NCBI GenBank assembly: GCA_034008185.1
Contig: CM067084.1
Span: 6,715,385 to 6,779,384, forward strand
Direction: 5' to 3'
From: Gorsachius magnificus
Taxonomy: Eukaryota > Chordata > Aves > Pelecaniformes > Ardeidae
Length of the DNA stretch: 64,000 nucleotides
Shown piece by piece: positions 50,501-62,500 of the stretch. A program made the translations under genes and the position numbers. The notes under the pieces were generated by a model, which saw only the letters and a program-made list of their open reading frames with translations, was not told the origin of the DNA and made no database searches. Every line of letters starts with the position of its first letter. Position 1 is the stretch's first letter.

Positions 50501-53500
50501 TTGTAGTGTATGCTTTGTGTTTTAATATTGCTTGTACATTACTGCAACTGTAGATCTCTGCACTGCATAAGGCAATGTCATCCAGCTGCACATGGGATTT
50601 TTGGATTATCTCTCTTTAACTTCTGTTTTATGTAATTTATTTGATTTAGAATTCAAGATGGATTTATCATATTTCGCTGGTGGAAGATGTACAACCCTAA
50701 GCAGAAGCAGCATGGTAGGTTTCTCAAAAAGGTTTCAAAGTTTAAGTTTACAGGTAGCCTGCAGAAGAGTGCTTCCTTGGCACAGTTGGATGCTTGTAAT
50801 GGATTTGTTAATATGTGCCTGAAGTGTATTGAATCATCAGAAGGTATGGGTTCTTTTAACTGGTTGATCTGTGTTAGTAGACAAGAACAACACAATGAAA
50901 TAAATGCAGGATTCATTATCAGGGACTTGAACCCTTTTTAAGACAAACCATTAACCTTAACAGTAGCCTTCATTAGCTGTAGTCTAAGCATAACTGACCC
51001 TGTTTTGAAGTTTATAACTATGATAAATAGAGACTTCTTATGTTCTGAAAGTGATTTTAGTTTTCAGGGTTTAGTGTTGTGCTGTCAGTATTTTAGCAAA
51101 AGTGTTACGGGAGGGGATGTTCTTTACTATTTGATAACCCCATGTCTTGATAACATCTGTGGTCATAAAAGTGGAGAAGTGTGGAAAATTCATTTATTTT
51201 TTTTCTTTATGTATGGCTGAAGAAGGATTATTAACACAGGATGTGAGAGATTAATTGTTTCTGTGGAAAACACTGAGAAAACATAAGTAGCCTTGTGATG
51301 TGTGCTTAGTCATTTATAGGATTAGAATCTGATTGAATGGGTCTCAGGTCCTGCCTCTCTTGACTTTTGAAGCATCACAGCTCCATTGCTAATTCAGGGA
51401 GGTCCAGAAATGGCAACTGCCTAGAGTTGAAGAGGGTACTAACTGAGAGGGTCGCTGAACTTTGGAGGCCTCTTTTTCTTTTTCCCCATCTCCCCTTTCA
51501 AAGTGGCCTCTGATGGTGTGAAGCCTCTTAGACTTGTCAGCAGGCTTGTACAGCTGTTGCTTTGTCAGTACCAACTCAACAGTGGTAGGCGAACAGCGTG
51601 GACGTCATGCAGGTAAATGAGACACTGTTCAGTATAGAGATAAGAATTAGGAAGAGTTTCTCACTTCTTTCTGTTGAGGCACTAGTAAGCCTCTGAGGTG
51701 ACAGGGCGCAATTCAAGTTCTTTATGCCATAAGAAGGGTAATTCAAAAAGTGGAACCTAGTTTTCGAGTTAATTAGATTTTTTCCAACCACAGGTTATTA
51801 TCCTACATAGAATTTTCTTCATCTGCTAGTTAAAACGTATTTCTCTAATTTAACTTAATGCAATAAAGATAGTTATGTCTGTCTTTTATGGTGGTATTTT
51901 TACTTGGCAGTATTGCAAGGATTTAACTTTTTCTGCTGGCATTTAAGACTGCATAATTAGCGGACAAATAATCCAAGTAACCAAGGAGATCAGAGGTGTA
52001 TAGGTCTGACAACGAAGTGATGTGAATAAAATACTACGTTAAATAATTGCTTGTTTTCCTAGGAAGAATAAGCTTGCTCACTTTACATTTCGGTTATTTA
52101 GCAAAGATGCTTTCATTTTTAACCTGAAAGGAGAAATAAAATCTTCAATGGTTCTTAGTCTTTTGTACAGAAATATCTGTACCTGACCAAATTGTGAAAG
52201 CTGATGGCATATTGCATCTTAAGATTTATGTTTTGTTTGAGGATTATTCCCCTACAACTGTCACACAGAATGATTGGAAAAATCTATTGTAGCTAGACAT
52301 TACTGATGCATACCTTTGTTTCAGATCCTTCATAAAACAAAAAACCAAAATAGAGCTGAGATTTTCCTATAGAAAAACACATAGGCTCAATCAGCGCTAT
52401 TAATACTTCAAAAATCCCACTGGATTCTTATCAAAACACACGACTTAAGTATTTTAGTATTTTTTGCTTGGAAAAAGTACATCTTATGAAGAGTTTAGAT
52501 ATAAGCAGTAATGATTGGTTTCCAAGTGTTGTGGGTTTTTTTTTGTTTTTAAGTTCTGTAACTGAAGTGCAGGCTGCTCCTAACAATAATGTGAAATGCA
52601 ACAGGAATGGGATTTTGTTTTTCATAGTGGTCCTGTTAGTGTAGAAATAATGTGACCTCATTTTCTGAATGAATGTTTTTCTGAAAGGTATTTAGAGTAT
52701 TAGAAGAGGGTTTTTTTTTTTGTGCACAAAAGGGAAGGCTAGTGAAGGTTCCTGAAATACTTGGAGGCCTTAATAAGGGAACTCCCGTTCAGGTCATTTC
52801 AGGTGTCCTTGACATCACCTCTTTGGTAAAGGGCTGTACTCAATAATCCAGTTTTCATTGGTAAGATTATCAATGTTAAGTGCCATTACAGTTGTACACA
52901 AGGAGCTGAACTTAAGCATGGGGACATCTTAAATTTCCTAAAAGCTATCATTGTCTGTTCAAATGTGTATGAAGCTTGTATGTGTCTCCGTCTCCCAAAG
53001 GAATGTGCTGAAGGTAGTGCAGACTCATATATTCCCCGCTGATCTTGAGGGAGGAGAGCGACTGAAAATTCATTGATATATTCAGAGGTTTTAGAACCAG
53101 AGAGGACTTCAGTGTTCATCCAACCCAGTCATACAAGTTGTAACGTTTTCCCTGGAAGGAAAATGTGATCTTTTAAAAAGATTGAGTGATGATGAGTACT
53201 TGACATGTTCAATAAGCTATGCCTAGGTAAAGTTGTTTTTAATGCTAGGAATTACATATTCAATCTTGACATAACTTCAGCTTCCAGGTTGTTACTCCTG
53301 TTGGTAAGAAAAATCCAGTATTGTTCCACATGCCCATGGAATGTGTTCATGTGTTATTGGGAATATTTTTCCCTGATAGCTGCTTTCTAATCACGTGGCT
53401 TCTCAGCCTTCTTTCTGATGAGCTGAAGCATCTGGCAGTGCCTGCCAGTCACTGCTGACCTGCTGAGATCCACTGACTTTGCAAGTCTTAGGAGGATACA

Positions 53501-56500
53501 CAAAGAAATAAAAACTGGGTGAGGAGCAGGATCTGAGGTTTGTCAGAGAAGAGTGAAGGTTATTAGGAAAGAGAGGCCAAACTCAGAGAGCGGTTCCTAT
53601 ACTCTGGTGTATGTACTTTACAAAATGCTTTTTGGTATAGTCTTCCTGTTGAACTTCTGGTAGTCAACATGTGTTTATGGTCAAAGGGTAGATTACAGTA
53701 ATGGATGCTAGGAAGCACAGCTATCAAACCTTTGTGTCAGAAAAAGGAAAAATTAAAATGCTTTGCATTCTGAGGGGTTTTTTTGGTGTTTGTTCTAAAG
53801 CTAAGAGAATTATTTTGTTACCGTTTTTCTTAAAAGATGAAAACTAACCTATTAAAATTGATGCATTGTCTGCCTGCCCTCTGGAATCTAAAGTAAATGT
53901 TGCTGTAAGACTTCGGTTGCACTGGAGTTTAAGGATGCTTCTCATAAAGGCTTAATCACAGTTCCTTGCATAAGAAAAGGTTTGAGCTATGAAAAGTTTG
54001 GATAATGATTACTGATAACCTATAGTAAAGTTGCATTTCCTGCTGTGGTTTTGAAAAGTTCCTCAGTCTGACCTAGCAAGTGCAATCTGTTTTTCATCAT
54101 GGCACTATGTTTGTACTAGGCATGTCATACCAATGTTGAAAGAACTTAATAGAAAAAGTCAAGTATGTGGGTTGTCTTCCTGCCTTGAGTGTTATGTTAA
54201 ATCGCATTGGGACTTGAGAGTAGGTTTTGTACATACTTGAGAACTGAAAGTGGCTTAGGAACAAAAGTTGGAGGATTATGTTGTGAATAGGGCACACCCA
54301 GATGTCTTGGTTTAGGTGCCACAGCATATTACCAATTTTCATATTGTAAAACCATATAGTGTAGTTTATGAGGTACTTGTTGAAGGGGGGAATACTGTTT
54401 TGAGAACAATTCCTCTACTTTTTATTGTTGGGAGTGACTTGTTTCATGTTCCTGTTAGGTTCTATTTAGTGGGTATATTTATGTTGAATTGTTTGGGTAG
54501 GTGTGATACAAACATTTGAGTGAGTAATAATAAATAATATGTCTTGATTAAACTCTGTAGGAGGCAAATGTCAAAACCTTGGCTACGTTAGTCACCTTGA
54601 TTCCAACAGATGTCGATAAAACTTCAGTGTTTTGCTGTCAATCTGGTAGTTACTTTTACATGACCTACAATGCTTCTCTGAATCGTTTAACTAGATGACA
54701 TTCAGATCTGCTTGTCTCTTCCTTGCCTTTTTTTTTTCTTTTCCAAAAGTGTCTTAGCAATCAAATTAGTGTGTGGAGGTCAGATCTTATTTTTGTTATT
54801 AGGAAAAAGAGATAGTTGTCTCTTTAAATCCCCTTTAAAGAAATGAATTATGACATATGATTTCATTTAGTTAATAAAGTCTAATGCTTGCCTCCAGGAA
54901 TTGAAAAATTACATTTATTTGGGTTCTTAATGATACTGAGACCTCCCAGGTGAACAATTGTGTATCCCAATCACTGTCCCTGCCCTCCTTTGCCCATATC
55001 TTAGTGATGCAAGTTAACATTACCAATGAACAGATTTGATAGTGCTTTTATGAAAACAGGAAGGAACTGAAACTGGCTCATTAACTTCCCTGTCTCCTGT
55101 TCAAGAAAACTGTGATGTCAGTGCTTTCTGGAGACTTATTGTACATTTACTTTTTTTTATAACGATAGGGAAATTTCTGGTAATTTAGGTATGAGGGGTA
55201 AAAGGTGAGTTGCTGGTGTTGTATAGGTGTGTAACATCAGGGGACAGATGAGTTTGTTAGCAAAGAGGGTGCATTTAATAATGCAGGTGTGTCTCAACTT
55301 CGGCTCTTGAGCAGCTTCATTTCTTCTCTTGACCCTGACCACAACCAGCAGCGTTCACTCTGACCTTTTAATTTCTAGTGTCTGTGGGCAATGTTGCCTT
55401 CAGTTTATACCCCCTGAGTTACAGATTGGAGGCTGCTGTAATAACCATCGATGCTTCAACTTCCTAAGGTCTGTTTGACTTAGAAAGACCAGATCAGGTT
55501 TTAGAGCAACTTGGGTCTCTTGAGTGAATGTGTAATGGGCACTCTTTCAACTGGGTAATTAGGGGGAAATTGTGCGAGCTTCTTCCTCATATTAACCATA
55601 TAATTAGGTCATAATATCTAAGGCACAAGTATGTCAAAGTATGTCACAAACAGCTATGTATGCGATCAGCAGATGTTAAACTAGTTTTTAACTATCAGAG
55701 GGTCAAGCTGATACTACAGTTAAAATTTTAAATTTGTGAAGATGTTGACTGGTTGTGCAGAATGAGTATGCTTCTTATTAGTTCTGCATATTAATGGTTT
55801 CTGTTTCTCTGTAAAGGAAAGCTTTTCCCCAGTTCAGGCCTGCTGTACCACAGAGCTTGGCTAAAAAACTATTTGGTTTTTGAGATTGAATTTGTCTTGA
55901 GTACTGATACCTGTGCTAAGAAGCAGAAGTTAGCACCGAGGCTTCTGTGCTGTGCATCAAGAGGGGTTTTTGTTTGTTTGTTTTTTAGAAATGAGACTGA
56001 ATACACCTCATTTACCATTTTGTGCAGCTCCTGCCTGGATTTATTTTTGGATTGTGACCTAAGGGTGAAATGCCTTTCTGATTTTATATTTTGTATGCAA
56101 CCATCTTATTTGCCAAGTTTTACTGATTTGCTTGGAACAGTGTAATTAGCTTGTGGAGTTTTTTACTGCTTTTTAATATATACTTCAGTGGCTGTTCACT
56201 ACCATGTAGACTGTTTTTGTAAAATGTGCATATTTGAAAAACTGTAAATATTGCAAGGGAGTGTTGGAATAGAACTAGAAACTCTTTTCCTACTATTTGT
56301 TTAGATCCAAAGGCAGAAACACGACTGTATATTACGGTGAATGACTTTGAATTTCATGTGTACAACCGCTCTAAGCTTTATGGACAACTTCAAGAACTGT
56401 TTGGCTTGGATCCCACAATAATTCCAGCAAAAAAAGATGATGAAAAAGCACAAGTAAATGGGAGGCAGAGAACACATACCAATCTTGAAAGGTAAATTAT

Positions 56501-59500
56501 TATTCATTTTGCTATTTTGTTGATGCTTTGTTCTGCAAAGTGCTGAACTAATTGGGTAATGTTTTGTTAACGTATGCTCAGGAGGCCAAATGGTTGAAGC
56601 ACAGCTGAGAGAGGAATTGCACTGATGAGCCTGACAGTCTAAATCTCTTTTCTTTTCTCAGACTTCCTACCATAATCATTAAAAAACCCAACCAAGCAAA
56701 CCAAACGCTCCTTGTTTAATGATCAGAGACAGGTTGAAAAATCTGTTTGAAGTATGATATGAAAAGGGAGCATGTGTTGAAGAGGATTGTGGTTGCAGAA
56801 TAATAATGGTGTTGCTTAGTAGAAGTAACAGCTGCTCAAGGCATTGAATAGACAAAATGTGAGGATCTATATGGTGTTGGGAGGACTTACTGGTTTTTGA
56901 GCTCTAAGCTGGGGCTGATTTCACAAGTCTTTTTAGATGTGTTTGTGTATAGCTACACAAACTTTCTTTTCTTACTCCTTTTTTTGGGGTACCCCAGAAA
57001 ACATGGTGAGGGTCTATAAGGATTTCTTCTACATGGCTTATGCATAGTGGAGTCAGATGTTCAACACTAAGCCTCTCCTTGGGCAGAATCACACCAGACT
57101 GATTTATTGGCAGGAACAGAGAGGATCTAATGAGACTTGAGTCCTTCCACTGCTGCTGGCCAGGCCAGTATGTGCTACTAAATTACACAGTGGGCAGCTG
57201 CAGGATGCTGTGGCAGTCCTGAGTTTGGGTAAGGGCTATGCCTCCGAGCCAGCCTCTTCACATTTTCATCTTACACCCTTATTGATAGATGCAGGAAGGA
57301 CTTCTGCCTTTGGAGAGGGTGTGTCATGGGAAATGAAAAATCCCACATCTAAGCAGGAATATTTAGAACAGACCAAGTTCCCCAGAGGAAGATTTATTTA
57401 ACTGTTGCTCCGTGTTAAATACGGCATTCTTGTTTTCTACCTGCATCGGCTCTGTGTACCAGCACCCAAGGTGTAGCTGCATATGCTTCCTGCTGTTCTT
57501 CAGGCTCTGGAGGAGACTTCAGTAGCCTGCTAGCAGGTCCCTTACAGGAGGCACCCCTGTGGGAAGGAGTGTGCCCAGAGATCTGTGCACTGAAGACCCC
57601 TAGAGGAAAAGGTTGGTTAGTTCTTCTGCAGAAAAGACAAAATAATAAACCCCATTTTTTCCCCACAGCGTTAAAGTAAAAACAGAATCTCAAGACCCTT
57701 CCTCTTCATGGAGATCGCTTATTCCAGTCATTAAAGTCAATGTGAGCACGGTAAGTGAAAAGACCCTGATAATGAAAATACATGCTTAAAGGTCCAGCTT
57801 ACCATTAATTTTTCTTATCTGTTCTTTTGAGTTTTTGTTCTCCTTCATGCTTTAAAAAAGTTTTAAAGTGACACTATCAGTATTTCCCTGACACAGTCAC
57901 AAATCCTGCTGGTCCTGTTGGAAACGTGGTTATGTTCTCTGTTGTGGGAAATACTTTTGTCTTAGACTTGTAATGATTTCAAGAATATCACCAATTAATT
58001 AAGTGAGGTAATGGGTGTTGTACAATGTGGTGTGTTGGGTTTTTGGGAGGTGTTTAGGTTGTTTTTTTTTCTTTTTTCTTTTCTTCCCTGCATCTTTTAA
58101 TAGGGATATTTGGACACATTCCTTAAAAGTTGATGTTGCCTCCCAAAAAACCAAGGAAAACTACTAATGAGTTGATAGGAGATAGAATATTGAGAGTTTA
58201 ATGTACAAGGTAGTATTTTTAGATATGCACAGAATACGGCCAGGATTTTTGTCCAGGGTCTTTATTTGCAGGTGGCTGCTTAAGTTGCATTTTTGTAGGT
58301 AAATTAGATACATATGTATATATAAAAAGAGCAGTGTATAATGAGTAAATTGGGTTTTCTTTTCGATTTAGGGTCGCTTGGCATTTGGGAATCACTATCA
58401 GCCACAAACTCTTTGTATTAACTTTGATGATGCTTTTTTGACATATACCACAAAACCACCTTCGAGCCACCTTGATCAGTTTATGCACATCGTGAAAGGA
58501 AAATTGGAAAATGTTAGAGTCATGCTGGTTCCAAGTCCAAGATATGTTGGTCTTCAAAATGATGAGTGAGTTTTGGGTATTTTTGTTTCCATATTATTTT
58601 ATTTATTACTTTAAGAAAACAAAGAGAAGAATGTTGGTTGTGTTTCTGTGACTTTATTTTTCTTAGTGTGATAATAAGTCAAACAAAAGAAAGGGCGATT
58701 GCATGAAGTGATTGGACACTAGGATTCTTGTTTTATTACACAAGACGTTTAGGTGCATACTATATTAACATCCCTGGTTGATATGGTACAAACATCATAG
58801 CCAGAATTTTCTGCATTATCTTATTTAATATTTACAAAGTTATGTATTCAACAGATAATTTGGACCAAACTGCTAAATTTCAAAGTCTTTCACAGGTGTT
58901 ATTCACTTAACAAAAAATAATGTATACTATCCTTGGACAGTTGCATGTATAAGTTCCTGTAAAATGATTATACCTATTTTATACCTCCTAAGCAGCAATA
59001 TCCAGAGAATGAATTATGATGTTTGGAAATAAACTGTACATCATTTGGCTGTCCCTTAATTGGCTTTGTATCAGCCATATACTGCCGTCTATAATATGCC
59101 TGTAGTTTTCAAAGAATATTCTGTGAGTGTGTACAGAATCTTACTCTTCCAACATGATGACAAAGGAAATTTCTCCAACTAATATTGAAAACAAACAAGA
59201 TTAAAACAAAATAGGATTAAGATACTCAAACTATTAGTGTTTTCTCCAGCTTCCGCTAAGTATTTTCTTTTTATGCTGTTACCATCCCTGCAGCTCCTGA
59301 TGGCTGAAGGATGGCATGTGTGCAGAAAACGTGCCCTGATTTACTGGGTGGATTCAACAAATGACCCAGTTCACTGGAAACGGGGAACGTTTGAATCTTT
59401 AGAGCCTGCCCTCTTATGCTTCTTTGGCTTAAAAATTAAGCTGGGTGTCTTAACTTTCAGAAATTCCTGCAGGCAATGCTTGTATAAAAATCAGCTAAGT

Positions 59501-62500
59501 GACTTGATGAAATATTTAACAGACTGACTAATCGATACAAACATCAAAAACCCACCTTGAAAACTGTCATATTACATTACAAACAGACATCTCAACGCCT
59601 CCATCACTTTTTGCAAATAAACCCTCCAAAACCCAAGGGAAAAAAAATTGGTGGTAATGGTGGTAGGAAAAGCAGATCAAAGCAGAACAAGTTTGGAGAG
59701 CAGTGACTAAGTCAACAGGCCCAAAGTATAAGTTTAGGATGGATATTAGGCAATACTTCTAAATGATGATGATAATCTCATTGTCATTCATAGCCATTAT
59801 CTAATTTGTTTGCAAATGGCCTGTGGTGGGGTTTCTAAGGTTCTATCATCTCCATCAGCTAAGTCTGGCAAGGTGTAACTATATTCTTGCTGAGGGTGGG
59901 TCAGGTGGCCTCAGAGGTAGTTTCATGTGCTCTTTAAGCTGAGAATACAGCTTAAAGCAGCAGTACTGTTGTCTTTTTTGCATGGCTGTGCAGTGAACAC
60001 TGGTCATGGAATTCATCCCTCTTAAGATAAATATATGTTGGTCTTAAATCTAAATCGGTTCTGCTGCTGGGTTCAGCACCTGTCGGTTATCACCTAACCT
60101 ATGAGCATCCTAGGACTGGCATAAGGAGAGAGTGCTTTTCTTGGCTGCTGTGGTGTTTGCTATAGCCTGTGGTGCTTTGATAATGTCAAACTATAGGCTC
60201 CTCAGTCAACTACTGTATATTTTCATATTCTCAAAAGGGAATAAAAAAACCTAGTGACAAGAGATGACCATACAGAAGAGAACTTTCCTCTTTGTGGAAA
60301 AATCCCACACTGAATGGGCAAAAAGTTTTCTGCAAGTGTAGTGAGTTCAGAGAGATCAGAACAAGAGCATGAAAGAGAAGTGTTTAATGGAATATGCAGA
60401 CAACGGTAAAGATGTACACTAAAAGAATTGGTTGAAAAGGACTGAGGAGAGTGTTTTCTACCATGTGGGGTTTTGGTGGTGTGTTGTTTTTTTTTTTTTT
60501 TTTTTTCTTCCTCCCCACTTCCATTTAGTGTAAGACCTCGTAGCTTTCCTCCAGAAAGCGGAGTATGGCAAAGGTGTTGTGGGTGACACGGCAGTGGCTG
60601 TTTGACAGGAGGAATTGGCCAAATTGGCCATTCTGTCAGCTCCTAAAGCTTTCCCGTAGATATTTCCTACAGCTAAATGACAGTTCCTGTTAGGCTATGG
60701 AGTTAAGTCAAATTATCCATCTTGAAGATGACTTAACTCAAAAGCTATTTGTAATTCTATTTAAGAAAGTGGTTTAGATTAAAACAAAATTATTAATTAT
60801 TCTAAGTCAATATAATAGGAAGGCAGAAATAAACAATTGTTAAATCTGCCCTATGCATTCATACTTTATAGTAATTTTTATTAAAACAGTAATGTAGCTT
60901 CTCCACTGTATTTCTATAGGCTTAGGTAAATCTGTATATAGTGTTTCAAGACCTATGCACTCCACGCTGTCGGAGAGCGGAATGCACTTCATGTGAAAGG
61001 GATATAGTATTCTGTATTTCATGGAACAAAACATATACCAGATCGAGCAGCAGGGAGGAAGTACAGTTTGCCATGACAGACGGGCCACCTCGCACTGCGG
61101 CTGGCTGACCTTCATGGTGAAATGCAGAGCTGCTGCAATGAGGGGCAGCCTTTGCCTGACAACGTGCCCTGCTGAGGGCATAGTCAGACAATGGCAAATG
61201 ATTGTGTTGGCTAAAGAAGTTACTGCTGGGCTCCTAAGTTTTGCAGCCTGTTATGTTGTGAGCTTCCCCTCTCTCGCATTACAAAGCAGAGGGGGCTTCC
61301 TCTGAGCCCCAGTTGGTGGTACACTCAGCCTGAGAGGCTGGAGTTACTAACTCTCACTGCCATGCCACGCTGTGTTCCAGCCTTGCTGGCTCGCCTGTGC
61401 CTGTTGAGGAGTTCGGGCAGAATAAACTGAGCTCTTCCCATGAACTACTATTTATATATCTCTAAAAGCTTGCCTTCCCATTTCTATTCCTGAACCAATA
61501 AACAATTTTTTTTCGCATCTTACTCTGCATCTCATTGGGGAGGCCGGTTCAGTTTTGGACAGAAAAAAGAAATAATTGGAAAATTGGGAGTGAATAGAAA
61601 GTATTTAATCTTTCACTTCTGTCGTTAGTCTCAAAGTAAAATTGATATTAAGGTTCCTGCTCTGTGGCTTTTGAAGAACTTCTGGCAGTAAATGGAATCT
61701 GCATCTACTGTCTTCCATATTTTTCAAGCTTTCCTGCATTTGAGCTGTGGCAAAGTGGGCAATGTGCTTCTAACAGGTCACACTCTTAAGCCATCTGTTT
61801 CTGTCATTGGAATTTTCTTTTTTTTTTTTTTTTTTTTTTTTTTTGTTAAGAGGTGACAATTATAAAAGTGGCTGAAAAGTGGCAAAAATGTCCTTTGCAG
61901 TAGAAATATAATTTCCACATTATAATATTATTACTACTATAAAATGTAATTGTATGTAAATTAACATGTAATAACACTGTAAGAAAGGGATTGTAATATA
62001 CCAATATAATAGTGTTAGAAGTGTTTTGTATGTTAGTTTTATCACTTAGATCCTTTTATATTGAGGGAAATGTTATTAAGGAAGATCAGCTTTTTTTTTT
62101 TTTTTAAAAAAAAAACACTAACGGTCTAATTACTGAAGATGTCCCTTGGTGTAGAGTGCTATTTTAGTAAGAAAACAATTAGGAGGTGAAAGAACGATAT
62201 AGGACAAGGAGGAAGGAACTCTCGATGGAAAGAAACATTAAAAGTAAAACTTTGGTAGTTGGTTGTGGTTTATAATACCACAGAGAAGTGTCTTTGTGGA
62301 GAGGAACTTGGTATCTTCATGCTTGAGTTAACTAAACTTCTAAGTTACTTTATGTAGTAATAGTAATAACAACATAATGATCAAGTATTTTTTGCAAATC
62401 AGGGTGGACAGGTAGACTCTTCAAATTTAGCGTACAAACAGCTGCATTTGGACAGACTGTGGTGTGGCCCACACACTTCTGTCTCTTCCGTCCACCCTTC

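Noticed and set aside
59237..59527. 96-codon frame in BLTP1 intron 8
   Set aside because: It is not in phase with flanking exons, matches nothing in the family, and lies inside a clean intron.
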